From: Acidimicrobiales bacterium
GTDB taxonomy: Bacteria; Actinomycetota; Acidimicrobiia; Acidimicrobiales; JAVJTC01
DNA: 36,268 nucleotides
Assembly: GCA_040219085.1 (NCBI GenBank)
Contig: JAVJTC010000010.1
Span: 1 to 36,268, forward strand
Direction: 5' to 3'
The position numbers and the translations under genes are program-made. Positions 22,691-31,650 of this stretch are shown piece by piece (position 1 is the first letter of the stretch; each line of letters starts with the position of its first letter). The notes under the pieces were generated by a model, which had not been told where the DNA came from, ran no database searches, and saw only the letters and a program-made list of their open reading frames with translations.

Positions 22691-24475
22691 CTAGTCGTCG
22701 AGACGCAACGCCGAGATGAAGGCCTCCTGGGGCACGTCGACGCGTCCGATGGACTTCATGCGGCGCTTGCCCTCCTTCTGCTTCTCGAGGAGTTTGCGCT
22801 TGCGGGTGACGTCGCCGCCGTAGAGCTTGGCCGTCACGTCCTTGCGGAAGGCCTTCACCGTCTCGCGGGCGATGATGCGCCCACCGATCGCCGCCTGGAT
22901 CGGCACGTCGTACTGCTGGCGGGGAATGAGTTCGCGGAGTTTGTCCACGATGCGCTTGCCGTACTCATAGGACGCGTCGCGGTGCACGATCGAGCTGAAC
23001 GCGTCGACGGGCTCGCCGTGCAGGAGGATGTCCACCTTGACGAGATCGGCGACGTCGTAACCGTCCGGTTCGTAGTCCAGCGAGGCGTAACCCTGGGTGC
23101 GACTCTTCAGCTGGTCGAAGAAGTCCACCACCACCTCGGCGAGCGGGATCCGGAACGACAACTCGACCCGCTCGGGCGAGAGATACTCGTGGCGGCGCAG
23201 TTCCCCGCGCCGGGTGTGGCAGAGCTCCATGAGCGTGCCCGTGTACTCGGCGGGCGACAGAAGCGTCACCGCGAGGTACGGCTCTGCGATCGACTCGATC
23301 TCCGCGGCCGGAGGCAGCTCGGACGGGTTGTCCACGCGGATCTCGTCGCCGGCGCTCGTGGTGACCTCGTACTCCACCGACGGCGCCGTGGAGATGAGAC
23401 TGAGCCCGAACTCCCGCTCGAGGCGTTCGCGGACGATCTCCATGTGCAACAGGCCCAGGAACCCGCAGCGGAACCCGAAACCGAGCGCCCCTGACGTCTC
23501 GGGCTCGTACGTGAAGCTGGAGTCGTTGAGGCGGAGTTTCTCGAGGGCGTCACGCAGGTCGGCGAAGTCATCACCCTCCACGGGGTACAGCCCGGAGAAG
23601 ACCATCGGCTTGGGCTCGCGGTAGCCCGGAAGCGCTTCGGTGGCACCCCGCAGCGTGGTGGTGACGGTCTCGCCCGAACGGGCGTCGGCCACCGCCTTCA
23701 CGCCGGCGATGAGATAGCCCACCTCACCGGGGCCGAGTTCGCCCATCGGCGTGAGATCCGGTCGGCGGGCACCGACCTCGTCGACCTCGTGGGCCGCACC
23801 CGACTGCATGAACCTGATCCCCTCGCCCTTGCGCAGGAAACCGTTGACCACCCGCACCGACGAGATGACACCGCGGTACTGGTCGAAGTGGGAGTCGAAC
23901 ACGAGGGCCTGGAGCGCCGCTTCGGGATCACCGACGGGGGGCGGGGTCCGGTCGACGATGGCGTCGAGCAACTCCCCCACCCCTTCGCCGGTCTTGGCGC
24001 TGATGCGCAGGACTGACTCGGCGTCGATGCCGAGGACGTTCTCGATCTCGGCGGCGTAGCGGTCGGGATCGGCTGCGGGGAGGTCGATCTTGTTCAGGAC
24101 GGCGACGATCTCGAGGTCGTTCTCGAGCGCGAGGTAGCAGTTGGCCAGTGTCTGGGCTTCGATGCCCTGCGCGGCGTCGACGAGGAGGATGACGCTCTCA
24201 CACGCCGCGAGAGAACGCGACACCTCGTAGCCGAAGTCCACGTGGCCGGGCGTGTCGATGAGGTTGATCACGTGGTCGGCGTGGTCCAGGCGGACGCTCT
24301 GCAACTTGATCGTGATGCCGCGCTCACGCTCGAGATCCATGGAGTCCAGGTACTGCTCGCGCATGTCGCGGGGGTCCACGGCTCCGCAGCGTTCCAGCAT
24401 GCGGTCGGCGAGGGTGGACTTGCCGTGGTCGATGTGGGCGATGATCGACGTGTTGCGGATTCGCGAGATGTCCAT
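22691..24475 (-). CDS. lepA: Elongation factor 4 (LepA)
   Basis: Ribosome-bound translational GTPase implicated in back-translocation and 30S biogenesis. The 594-residue protein has all G motifs: AHIDHGKST (G1), RGITIK (G2), DTPGHVDF (G3), NKID (G4), SAKTG (G5). Domains II, III and V follow, and then the LepA-specific C-terminal domain ([32 protein letters not shown]). ATG 24475 fits the family start ([20 protein letters not shown]). It is divergent from rpsT, a widespread arrangement, and first in the run lepA-hrcA-dnaJ-rsmE. Confidence 0.97.
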   Translation of the reverse strand: MDISRIRNTSIIAHIDHGKSTLADRMLERCGAVDPRDMREQYLDSMDLERERGITIKLQSVRLDHADHVINLIDTPGHVDFGYEVSRSLAACESVILLVDAAQGIEAQTLANCYLALENDLEIVAVLNKIDLPAADPDRYAAEIENVLGIDAESVLRISAKTGEGVGELLDAIVDRTPPPVGDPEAALQALVFDSHFDQYRGVISSVRVVNGFLRKGEGIRFMQSGAAHEVDEVGARRPDLTPMGELGPGEVGYLIAGVKAVADARSGETVTTTLRGATEALPGYREPKPMVFSGLYPVEGDDFADLRDALEKLRLNDSSFTYEPETSGALGFGFRCGFLGLLHMEIVRERLEREFGLSLISTAPSVEYEVTTSAGDEIRVDNPSELPPAAEIESIAEPYLAVTLLSPAEYTGTLMELCHTRRGELRRHEYLSPERVELSFRIPLAEVVVDFFDQLKSRTQGYASLDYEPDGYDVADLVKVDILLHGEPVDAFSSIVHRDASYEYGKRIVDKLRELIPRQQYDVPIQAAIGGRIIARETVKAFRKDVTAKLYGGDVTRKRKLLEKQKEGKRRMKSIGRVDVPQEAFISALRLDD

Positions 24476-24559
24476 CGGAGGTTTCGAACGCGGCGGGGGT
24501 CACACGGACGGCGACGCGCCCGACGGTAGCGCGAGGGTGCCGCTTTCCGGCCCGGCCGG

Positions 24560-24590
24560 TAGCATGCGACGTCGCCCCTGCGGAAGGGGC
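24560..24590 (+). promoter_or_regulatory. rpsT -10 box and leader hairpin
   Basis: TAGCAT (24560-24565) fits TAnnnT, placing the start of transcription near 24572. Immediately after it GCCCCT (24574-24579) pairs with AGGGGC (24585-24590) around a 5-nt loop, so the mRNA would begin with a 6-bp hairpin, 33 bases before the rpsT start codon. It could stabilise the mRNA or take part in S20 autoregulation; inference. Confidence 0.4.
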
Positions 24591-24623
24591 TGCGCGTGTC
24601 GAAACACCACCCTGAGGACAGTC

Positions 24624-24896
24624 GTGGCCAACATCAAGAGCCAGATCAAGCGGAACCGCCAGAACGAGAAGCGCCACGAGCGCAACAAGGCCGTGCGCTC
24701 AGAGATCATCACCCGGACGCGCCACGCGGTGGAAGCCGTCACCGAGGGCCGCGACGACGCCGAAGAGGCCACGCGTGCGGCCATCAAGCGCATCGACTCG
24801 GCCACGTCGAAGGGCGTTCTGCACAAGAACACCGCGGCGCGCAAGAAGTCGCGCCTCGTCAAGCGCCTCGGCCGCATCGAAGCCGAGCGGGACTGA
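24624..24896 (+). CDS. rpsT: 30S ribosomal protein S20
   Basis: S20 binds 16S rRNA early in 30S assembly. The 90-residue basic protein begins MANIKSQIKRNRQNEKRHER and has the family helices with RHAVEAVTEG, AIKRIDSATSKGVLHKNTAA and RKKSRLVKRLGRI. The start is GTG at 24624, with TGAGGACA upstream as Shine-Dalgarno; the long open frame before it is not coding. It is divergent from lepA and convergent with holA, the common bacterial arrangement. Confidence 0.96.
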   Translation: MANIKSQIKRNRQNEKRHERNKAVRSEIITRTRHAVEAVTEGRDDAEEATRAAIKRIDSATSKGVLHKNTAARKKSRLVKRLGRIEAERD

Positions 24897-24905
24897 CTTC
24901 GGGTT

Positions 24906-24930
24906 CGTCGCGACGCAACGCGTCGCGACG
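24906..24930. terminator. Bidirectional hairpin terminator between rpsT and holA
   Basis: CGTCGCGACGC-AAC-GCGTCGCGACG is a perfect 11-bp stem with a 3-nt loop in the 39-bp gap between the convergent rpsT and holA genes. There is no T-run, as is common in high-GC actinobacteria. Confidence 0.7.
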
Positions 24931-24935
24931 GACGC

Positions 24936-25946
24936 TCACCGGCGGCGCGCCGTCGCCGCCAACCTCGCCACGAGGATCTCGATGATCGCGTTCGGTTCCA
25001 GACCGCTCGCGCCACGCAGATCCAGATCCGCCGTGGCCAGCCACGCGTAGCACCGTCGCAGTCCGGCCGGTCCGATCGCGTCGAGATGACGCAGGACCTT
25101 CTTTGCCGGGAACGGCTTGATACCGAGAATCGACGCGGCTTCGCCCTCCGTCGCCGCCCCGGTGCCGTCGAGTCGGAGCAACCGCTCGAAATGGTTGTGC
25201 AGCGTCGCCATGATCTGCAGGGGATGGCGCTCCCCCACCCCGGTCATCTCCCCGAGTCGTCGTAGCGCCAACCCGACGTCGCCCTCGGCGATCGCATCGG
25301 TCAGTTCCCAGGGCGGTCGCGCTCCCGACGCGCCGAGGTAGGGCGCCAGGTCCTCTTCGTCCACCGGGGCCGACCCGAAGGCACCCCGTAGCGCAGCGAG
25401 GAGCGGCAGCAGTGCCGCCACGTCCTCGCCCAGATGCTGGGCCAGGCGGTTGGCCGCAGCCGGTCTGAGGTCGACGCCCGCGTCGGAGGCCTGCTCGGCG
25501 ATCCAGGGCTTCATTCCACGGCCCGAGGGGACCCCGATCTTCGTGATCGTGCCTCCGGCCGAATCGATCGCGTCCTTCAGGGACTTCGGCAGCGCGCCGA
25601 CGCGCTGCTGGTCGGGCGCCTTCTCCCACACCAGCACGATCGCCGTCGTCTCGAGCGGTGCCTCGAGGTACCGCACGAGGGCGGCGACGCTGTCCGCCCG
25701 TCCGAAGCGACCCATGTGGTGACCGACGACGACGCGGTGTTCCGAGAGGAACGGTGGTGTCTGCGCGGCGTCGACGAGCGGGGTGATGTCCGGGTCCACG
25801 CCACCTCCCCAGGCGGCGTCGTCGAGTTCGGTGACGATGAGCGACGCGTCGCCGTCGCCGACGAGCGCCCGCACCCGTTCGGTGACCTCGGCGGCCAGCA
25901 GAGACGCCTCTGAGCCCTGGAGCACCTGGATGGGCGGCAGGCTCAT
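24936..25946 (-). CDS. holA: DNA polymerase III subunit delta
   Basis: The delta subunit opens the beta sliding clamp within the clamp loader. The 336-residue protein shows the delta pattern: LPPIQVLQGSEASLLAAEV, VDAAQTPPFLSEHRVVVGH, IVLVWEKAPDQQRV, GMKPWIAEQASDAGVDLRPA, AANRLAQHLGEDVAALLPLL, and the C-terminal collar domain with RLGEMTGVGERHPLQIMATL and SILGIKPFPAKKVLRH. ATG 25946 overlaps the stop of the upstream folP2-like gene by four bases (ATGA), indicating translational coupling. It converges on rpsT. Confidence 0.93.
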   Translation of the reverse strand: MSLPPIQVLQGSEASLLAAEVTERVRALVGDGDASLIVTELDDAAWGGGVDPDITPLVDAAQTPPFLSEHRVVVGHHMGRFGRADSVAALVRYLEAPLETTAIVLVWEKAPDQQRVGALPKSLKDAIDSAGGTITKIGVPSGRGMKPWIAEQASDAGVDLRPAAANRLAQHLGEDVAALLPLLAALRGAFGSAPVDEEDLAPYLGASGARPPWELTDAIAEGDVGLALRRLGEMTGVGERHPLQIMATLHNHFERLLRLDGTGAATEGEAASILGIKPFPAKKVLRHLDAIGPAGLRRCYAWLATADLDLRGASGLEPNAIIEILVARLAATARRR

Positions 25947-26797
25947 GTGCCGGCTCCGACGAGTTCGGCCCGGGCCGCGAGGATGGCGGCCATGCGGTCC
26001 ACGACCCGACGCGAGCCGGCGACGTCGTGGGCGCGGAGGACCCGGCACCCGAGGGCGATGCCGAGGACATGGGCACCGATCGTCGCCATCCGTCGGTCGT
26101 CCACCTCGGTGCCGGTCAGCCAGCCGAGGAACCGCTTGTTGGAGGCGGAGAGGAACATCACGTGGCCCGACCCGGCGAGCTCGTCGTGGCGTCGGAGCAA
26201 CTCGGCCGACATCGCCTCGGTCTTGCCCAGGTCCAGGCCCGCATCGACCATCACCCTCTCGGGGGGAATGCCGGCCTCACGTGCCCACCTGGCCCGTTCG
26301 GCGAGGAACGAGGCGACCTCTCCGACGAGATCGTCGTAGTGGGGATCGGGGTCCGGGACCCGCGGCGCGAGCCGGACGTGGCACGCCACGACCGAGGCAC
26401 CGTTCTCAGCGGCGGCCAACAGGTAGTCCGGATCGGCGAATCCCGAGATGTCGTTGCCCACGTGGGCGCCCGCTTCGTAGCAGGCACGCGCGACGGAGGC
26501 CCGGAACGTGTCGACCGACAGGGGGATGTCGAAGCGGTCGGCGAGTGCCGCGATGGCCGGCACCACCCGATCCATCTCCTCGGCCTCGGTGACCTCTGGA
26601 CCCGGACCGGCCTTGACGCCACCGACGTCGAGGAAGTCAGCCCCGTCGGTGACGTGCTGCTCGGCCTTGCGGAGGAACTCGTCGAAGTCGAAGTACTGAC
26701 CGCCGTCGAAGAACGAGTCCGGTGTGCGGTTCAGAATTCCCATCACGAGAGCCTTGTGGGTCACGTCGAAGCGGTGATGACCGAGCTCGAGGATCAC
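25943..26797 (-). CDS. folP2: FolP2-like dihydropteroate synthase homologue
   Basis: A 284-residue TIM-barrel pterin-binding protein. It keeps MGILNRTPDSFFDGGQYF, DVGGVKAGPGPEV, PLSVDTFRASVARACYEAGA, GNDISGFADPD, SASNKRFLGWLTG and RAHDVAGSRRVVDRM. True DHPS enzymes have the DIGGESTRPG loop; here it is DVGGVKAGPG, as I recall for mycobacterial FolP2 (Rv1207), a paralogue reported to lack DHPS activity. The STRPG substrate loop is therefore missing and folate synthesis by this protein is doubtful. The start is GTG 26797. It is coupled to holA by a 4-bp overlap and lies 59 bp after comEC. Confidence 0.82.
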   Translation of the reverse strand: MILELGHHRFDVTHKALVMGILNRTPDSFFDGGQYFDFDEFLRKAEQHVTDGADFLDVGGVKAGPGPEVTEAEEMDRVVPAIAALADRFDIPLSVDTFRASVARACYEAGAHVGNDISGFADPDYLLAAAENGASVVACHVRLAPRVPDPDPHYDDLVGEVASFLAERARWAREAGIPPERVMVDAGLDLGKTEAMSAELLRRHDELAGSGHVMFLSASNKRFLGWLTGTEVDDRRMATIGAHVLGIALGCRVLRAHDVAGSRRVVDRMAAILAARAELVGAGT

Positions 26798-26856
26798 GCT
26801 GCGACGCTAGCGCGCCACCCCGGCTGCCCACTCGGCCATCCGGCGGGCCCTTGCCC

Positions 26857-28701
26857 TCATGTGAGGACGGAATCGTCGTCCACACGAGGCCCCGTGATGG
26901 TGACATCCAGTGGATCGTCATCGGTGACCGTCACCTCGAAGGGACCGAACCGCAGGACCGATCCCGGCGTCGGCGTGACGGCCGACGGGATCCGGTGACC
27001 GGAGCGCCCCCAGACGATTCCCGTGTGCGCCCGGGCGGTCACGGCTTCGAGGTGATCACGGCCGACCGAACCACCCGAGGCGATGACGACGAGGTCCACC
27101 CTGCCGACGCGATGGGTCCTGAGGTGCTCGGCCAGATCCTCCGGGGAGGTGCGGGGACCGACCACCAGGATCGTGACGCCGTCGGCGTGGACCATCGACG
27201 AGTCCCGCCCCACCTCCCCGACGCCGTCGGCGGGTGCCCCCACCGACACGACCGCGGCCAGAACCACCGCCAGCGCGGCAAGCGACGCCGCCAGCCGCAG
27301 CGTCCGCGGCCGCGCGAGGTGCCACACGGTTGCTGCCACCACGAGGACCCAGACCCCTCCCACACCGAGCGTTCCGACAGGAAGGCCGGCCGCTGTCGAG
27401 GCAACGGTGTGCAGCCACCACGCGAGAACCCGGGTCGGAACGTGCAGGACAGCCGCCACCACCGACGGAGCGACCCCGGCCGCGAGGCCAGCGGCGACAC
27501 CCCAGGTCATCATCGCCCCGGCCGCCGGACCGGCCAGGAGATTGGCCGGCAACGACACCAACGACACCGTCCCGAAGGTCGCGACCAGCACCGGAGCAAC
27601 GGCGAGTTGGGCCGTGACGGTGACCGCCAGCGGCAACGCCATGAACCCGGCCCCCTCGAAGCGCCGGGCGAACGGACCCGCCAGCCACACGATGCCCGCC
27701 GTCGCCGCCACCGACAGCTGAAACGCGACGGAGAGCACCAGCAGCGGCCGGTACAGAACGAGCCCCGCCACAGCGAGAGACAGCACCCGACGCGACGAGA
27801 TCTCCCGACCCATCAGATCCGCCGTCGCAGCGATCGCCGCCATCACGGTCGCCCGCAGCACCGACGCCTCGAAGCGCGTGATCGTCGCGAACAACCCAAG
27901 CACCGCGAGCACCGCCACCCAGCGCCCGGCGATCCGAAGCCGCATGATCAACGGCCGACTCAACGCCAACACGAACGCCACGTTCTGTCCCGACACGGCG
28001 AGCAGGTGAGTCAGCCCGGCCGCACGGAAGTCGTCGGCGACGACGGCCGACTGGTTCCTGTCGTCGCCGAAGACGACGCCCGTGAACAGGGCGTGCTCGT
28101 CCTCGTGAAGCGACGAGGCGCCGTCGACGAGCAACCCACGCACCGCGTTGGCGATCCGGTGGTGCGCTGCTCCTGGCGACCACCGCCCCACGTCGTCCAC
28201 GGAGAGGCGGGCGACCACACCCCGCGCCCGCAGCCACGGCGCATCGGTGGGGGCGGGACGGAGTTCGCCTGCGACATGCACCACCTGCCCCGCGAGCCGG
28301 TCCCTCAGCCTCGCGGCAGCGGCGCCGTATGCCCACGCCTCGGCGTGGTGGCCATCGACGAGCGCGTCGACCCGGACTCCGATCCCCACCGGCTCGGGGT
28401 CGGTGAGGAGCCGGGCGTCGCCGGCCACGTCCGAAGAAGCGGGGATCGGCTCCACCGCCGCCTGGGCCCGCGCCGACAGCACCGAGGCGAGCACGAAGGC
28501 AGCAAGGCACAACAGGGCCGGTCGACGGACGACGAGCGCAGCCACCAGGCCGATGGCCGCCGGGAACCAGGGACCGCCAACAGCAAGGAGGGCACCGCCG
28601 ACCACCGCCGCCGCGAGGACGTGGACCCAGCCGTCACTCATCGCCCGCACCGCTCCGCCGCCTCCCGTGGCCTCGGTGGCGCCCGGGAGGTCGATACTCA
28701 C
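26857..28701 (-). CDS. comEC: ComEC/Rec2-type DNA-uptake channel protein, nuclease motif degenerate
   Basis: ComEC forms the inner-membrane channel for single-stranded DNA in natural competence. The 614-residue protein has N-terminal membrane helices, a DUF4131/OB-like segment (VRVDALVDGHH, VHVAGELRPAP), and the competence domain with HEDEHALFTGVVFGDDRNQ, GLTHLLAVSGQNVAFVLAL, RFEASVLRATVMAAIAATAD and several further helices. The C-terminal region (about 505-600) still resembles the beta-lactamase-like domain, but the HxHxDH metal motif is replaced by IASGGSVGRDH. The protein is also shorter than usual (about 750). Nuclease activity is unlikely. GTG 28701 overlaps the comEA stop by four bases (GTGA). 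Confidence 0.88.
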   Translation of the reverse strand: MSIDLPGATEATGGGGAVRAMSDGWVHVLAAAVVGGALLAVGGPWFPAAIGLVAALVVRRPALLCLAAFVLASVLSARAQAAVEPIPASSDVAGDARLLTDPEPVGIGVRVDALVDGHHAEAWAYGAAAARLRDRLAGQVVHVAGELRPAPTDAPWLRARGVVARLSVDDVGRWSPGAAHHRIANAVRGLLVDGASSLHEDEHALFTGVVFGDDRNQSAVVADDFRAAGLTHLLAVSGQNVAFVLALSRPLIMRLRIAGRWVAVLAVLGLFATITRFEASVLRATVMAAIAATADLMGREISSRRVLSLAVAGLVLYRPLLVLSVAFQLSVAATAGIVWLAGPFARRFEGAGFMALPLAVTVTAQLAVAPVLVATFGTVSLVSLPANLLAGPAAGAMMTWGVAAGLAAGVAPSVVAAVLHVPTRVLAWWLHTVASTAAGLPVGTLGVGGVWVLVVAATVWHLARPRTLRLAASLAALAVVLAAVVSVGAPADGVGEVGRDSSMVHADGVTILVVGPRTSPEDLAEHLRTHRVGRVDLVVIASGGSVGRDHLEAVTARAHTGIVWGRSGHRIPSAVTPTPGSVLRFGPFEVTVTDDDPLDVTITGPRVDDDSVLT

Positions 28702-29423
28702 CGGACCGTCACGAGGTCACGGAGGGCATCGAGGCGCGTCGGTCCGATGCCCGCCACGTCCAGGAGGTCCTCGACGGAGGCGAAGCGCGCCTCCTCCCGC
28801 CGGGCGATGATCGCCGCGGCGATCGTGGGACCGACGCCGGGGAGGCCCTGCAGCGCAAGTGAATCCGCGGTGTTGAGGTCGACCGGCCCGCCACCGGCGG
28901 CTGCACCTGAACCACCGACCGGTGCGACGATCTCCTCACCGACGCGGGGAACGTAGACCCGTTCGCCGTCCGCGACGGGAGCTGCGAGGTTCAGCCGGTC
29001 GGTCTCGCCGTCGACGGTGGGACCTCCGGCAGCGGCGACCACATCGGCGACCCGGGCGCCCGCCTGCACGTGGTAGACGCCGGGAGCCACGACGGCCCCC
29101 GCCACGTGCACCACGACCACATCGGCCTCACCACCGGGCGTCGGGTCCGGCAGGACCGTTGCGCGGGGAACGTCGGCGGTGTCCAGGCGCGCCGGCGGCG
29201 CGTCGGAGGCGGTCGCAAGCCAGACGACGCCGCCGACGGCGACGACGACCGCGGCGATCACCACCCACACCAGAGGCGATACCCGCGACGCGGCCTCGCG
29301 GGCCCAGTCGGCGAGACGGTCTCTGATGTCGGGGACCACCGGGCGGGGCGGACTCTCGGCGGGGCGCGCGAGGTCAGGGGTTGGAGAATCGTCAGAGGGA
29401 TCGGGTTCCCGCGGCGGGCCCAT
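28698..29423 (-). CDS. comEA: ComEA-type DNA-binding competence protein
   Basis: ComEA binds double-stranded DNA outside the membrane and passes it to ComEC. The 241-residue protein has a Pro/Asp-rich cytoplasmic N-terminus, one membrane helix (LVWVVIAAVVVAVGGVVWLA, about 50-70), a SLBB segment (VVVHVAGAVVAPGVYHVQAG, ARVADVVAAAGG, VYVPRVGEE), a Gly/Ala linker, and a C-terminal helix-hairpin-helix pair: VDLNTADSLALQGLPGVGPT and FASVEDLLDVAGIGPTRLDA. It is translationally coupled to comEC. Confidence 0.94.
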   Translation of the reverse strand: MGPPREPDPSDDSPTPDLARPAESPPRPVVPDIRDRLADWAREAASRVSPLVWVVIAAVVVAVGGVVWLATASDAPPARLDTADVPRATVLPDPTPGGEADVVVVHVAGAVVAPGVYHVQAGARVADVVAAAGGPTVDGETDRLNLAAPVADGERVYVPRVGEEIVAPVGGSGAAAGGGPVDLNTADSLALQGLPGVGPTIAAAIIARREEARFASVEDLLDVAGIGPTRLDALRDLVTVR

Positions 29424-29527
29424 CGCTGCTCCGGTGTGGGGCGGGTGCGCGGGGAAGCGGCAACGAACGCGGGGGAAGCGGGAATGAGCCCAGGGGAAGG
29501 AGCGCCTACTCGGCGCCGAGTCTCAGC

Positions 29528-29869
29528 CTAGGTGCGGCGGGACGTCCAGGGAAGAGGGTCCTCTCCCCGACCGTGCCGCCTGGAGACCCACTCGGCCTCG
29601 ATCTCGTGGGGGATCCGCCGGTAGGCCGCCCGGTGGGACCAGCCACGGGACCGCCCGAGGGCGTAGTACCCGAGGTAGCCGATGAGGAAGCGCACGACAC
29701 CGAGACGGCGCCACTGCGCAACATGGACGGCTTCGTGGCGCAGGAGGCCGACGGAACCGGCCGCTCTGCGCCGCACCGACACGACCGAGCCGATGGTGAT
29801 GGCCGACGAACCGGGCGGAACAGGTCCGCCGATCAGAAGCCAGTAGCCGTCACGCCGCTCGAGCTTCAC
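29528..29869 (-). CDS. Small HExxH zinc-metallopeptidase-like protein
   Basis: A 113-residue protein, not matched to a named gene. LLRHEAVHVAQWRR contains HExxH, the zinc-binding motif of metallopeptidases, and IPHEIEAEW about 38 residues further could supply the third, acidic ligand. Between them is a hydrophobic/aromatic stretch (VVRFLIGYLGYYALG) that may contact a membrane. The pattern recalls DUF4157-like proteins of actinobacteria, but a substrate cannot be named and activity is unproven. GTG 29869 is 21 bp after the thioredoxin-like gene, so they are probably co-transcribed. Confidence 0.7.
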   Translation of the reverse strand: MKLERRDGYWLLIGGPVPPGSSAITIGSVVSVRRRAAGSVGLLRHEAVHVAQWRRLGVVRFLIGYLGYYALGRSRGWSHRAAYRRIPHEIEAEWVSRRHGRGEDPLPWTSRRT

Positions 29870-29890
29870 GGTGCCGGCTCGGCGATCGAC

Positions 29891-30619
29891 TCAGTAGATC
29901 GCCGAGGTGAGACGGCGGCGGTACTCGGCGGTCCTGGGGTCGTCGGGTCCCAGCAGTTCGAGCACGTCGACGAACTCCTGGCGGGCGGCGTCGGCATCGT
30001 CACCGCGGGCGGTGATCCGCGCGAGCAGTTCCTCGAGCTTCGCGTCGGCGCCGGCGGCGGCGTCACGACCGGCGCGGGCGAGCGCGGCGACGTGGCGGGT
30101 CTCGGCGCTCTCCGGGATGCGCTCGAGAAGCGTCAGTGCCTCCTCGCCACGGTCCTCGTCCACGAGCAGAGCGGCGAGCGCCGTGGTGGCGCCCTCGTGG
30201 CCGGGATCCAGTTCCAGTGCACTTCGCAGAGACGCTTCGTCGCCGAGCGCGATCAGCGTGTCGACCTCGTTCTCCTCCTCCGTGGGGAGGAGACGGTCCA
30301 CGAACTCCTGAACCGTCGGCTCGGGCTGCGCTCCGACGAAGCCGTCGACGACCTTGCCGTCCTTCAACGCGTAGACGGCCGGGATTCCCTGGACCTGGAA
30401 GGCCTGGGAGACGCCGGGGTTCTCGTCGACGTTCACCTTGGCGAGCTCGACCTTGCCGTCGGTGGCGGCGATCACCCGCTCGATGATCGGCCCGAGGGTC
30501 TTGCAGGGTCCGCACCACGGGGCCCACAGATCCACGACGACGGCCACGTCGTTGGAGCGGTCGATCACCGCGGTCTGGAATGTCTCGTCTGTCACGTCGG
30601 TCACGGCTGTGTTACTCAT
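29891..30619 (-). CDS. cnoX: Thioredoxin-TPR co-chaperone (CnoX/YbbN-like)
   Basis: A 242-residue protein: thioredoxin domain (residues about 1-110) with active site WAPWCGPCK and the cis-Pro loop VQGIPAVYALKDGK, followed by a helical TPR region (LRSALELDPGHEGATTALAA, ALTLLERIPESAETRHVAAL) and a C-terminal helix ending in FVDVLELLGPDDPRTAEYRR. CnoX/YbbN proteins hold oxidatively damaged proteins and pass them to chaperonins. This one keeps both active-site cysteines, so oxidoreductase activity is possible. ATG 30619; divergent from the PAC2-family gene. Confidence 0.88.
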   Translation of the reverse strand: MSNTAVTDVTDETFQTAVIDRSNDVAVVVDLWAPWCGPCKTLGPIIERVIAATDGKVELAKVNVDENPGVSQAFQVQGIPAVYALKDGKVVDGFVGAQPEPTVQEFVDRLLPTEEENEVDTLIALGDEASLRSALELDPGHEGATTALAALLVDEDRGEEALTLLERIPESAETRHVAALARAGRDAAAGADAKLEELLARITARGDDADAARQEFVDVLELLGPDDPRTAEYRRRLTSAIY

Positions 30620-30686
30620 CGTCTCGCTTCAACATCGCTGAGGGGTCGGACCATTCCCCGGACGGGCGGTCGCTCACCCTCCAAGA

Positions 30687-30692
30687 TAGGTT
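30687..30692 (+). promoter_or_regulatory. Putative -10 box of the PAC2 gene (leaderless)
   Basis: TAGGTT, the same hexamer as upstream of ddl, ends 10 bases before the ATG at 30703. Transcription starting at the usual distance would give little or no leader. Confidence 0.4.
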
Positions 30693-30702
30693 GAGGATGA
30701 CG

Positions 30703-31572
30703 ATGAGCCCCCTGGTACGCGACCGATACCCGTCACCCGAACTGACCGAGCCGGTGCTCGTCATCGGCCTCGATGGCTGGGTCGACGCGGGTTCGGCACA
30801 GACGATCGCCGTCAAGGCGCTCCTCGCCGCGGGCCATCCCACACCTGTCGCGACGTTCGAGACCGACATGTTGCTCGACTACCGGGCACGTCGTCCCACC
30901 GTCGAACTCGACGCCGGTGTCCCCTCCCCGCTGGAGTGGCCCGCGGTGGAACTGACGGCGCTGTCGGACGCCGACGGACGCCACGCTCTCCTCCTCCACG
31001 GCGCGGAACCCGACTACTCGTGGCGTGGCTTCGTCGCCGAGGTGATCGACATCGCGCTCGCCCACGACACCCGCGAGGTCGTGAGCCTGGGGGCGTACCC
31101 CGCCGCGGTCCCCCATACCCGCCCGGCACGGTTGTCGGGGTCGAGCCCGTCACGGCGCCGCATCGAGAGTCTCGCTCTCGACGCCGGTTCGATCATCGTT
31201 CCGTCCGGCCTCAATGTCGCCGTCGAGGAGGCCGCTGCCGGACAGGGCCTACCGACCATGGGCCTGTACGCCCAGGTCCCTCACTACGCCTCGGCCATGC
31301 CCTACCCCGCCGCGGCGAGCGCGCTGCTCGACGGCCTCGAGCGGGCCACGGGACTGGTGTTCGGGGCCCCGGACCTCGTCACCGACGCCGCCGCGATGAA
31401 CGAACGGCTGACGGGCCTGCTCGAGGCCGAGCCCGAGCACCTGCACCTCGTCACCCGCCTCGAGGAGGCCTACGACCGCATGGTGACCGCCGCGGCCGAG
31501 GGCATCCCGAGCGGTGAGGAACTCGCTGCGGAACTGGAGCAGTTCCTGCGCGACCGTGATGAGCGGAACTGA
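30703..31572 (+). CDS. PAC2-family (proteasome assembly chaperone-like) protein
   Basis: A 289-residue PAC2-domain protein, an ATP-grasp-independent phosphorylase-like fold named after a eukaryotic proteasome assembly chaperone; the bacterial function is not established. Motifs: PVLVIGLDGWVDAGSAQTIA, DMLLDYRARRPTVEL, LLLHGAEPDYSWRGFVAEVI, VVSLGAYPAAVPHTRP, IVPSGLNVAVEEAAAGQGLP, TMGLYAQVPHYASAMPYPAA, then a helical tail (LVTRLEEAYDRMVTAAAEG). ATG 30703 has GAGG 6 bases upstream; ATG 30697 is an equal-frame alternative. Proteasome genes are not in the window. Divergent from the thioredoxin-like gene. Confidence 0.87.
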   Translation: MSPLVRDRYPSPELTEPVLVIGLDGWVDAGSAQTIAVKALLAAGHPTPVATFETDMLLDYRARRPTVELDAGVPSPLEWPAVELTALSDADGRHALLLHGAEPDYSWRGFVAEVIDIALAHDTREVVSLGAYPAAVPHTRPARLSGSSPSRRRIESLALDAGSIIVPSGLNVAVEEAAAGQGLPTMGLYAQVPHYASAMPYPAAASALLDGLERATGLVFGAPDLVTDAAAMNERLTGLLEAEPEHLHLVTRLEEAYDRMVTAAAEGIPSGEELAAELEQFLRDRDERN

Positions 31573-31650
31573 CATGGACGGCCCGTCAGCGTGCAGTCCG
31601 CAACGGGGCCCACTGGACCGAAGTTGCCGACCCGACAGGGAGAGACTCCG

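Noticed and set aside
26722-28956. 744-residue plus-strand open frame over comEC and folP2
   Set aside because: Shadow frame rich in Arg, His and Pro; comEC and folP2 have family motifs on the other strand.
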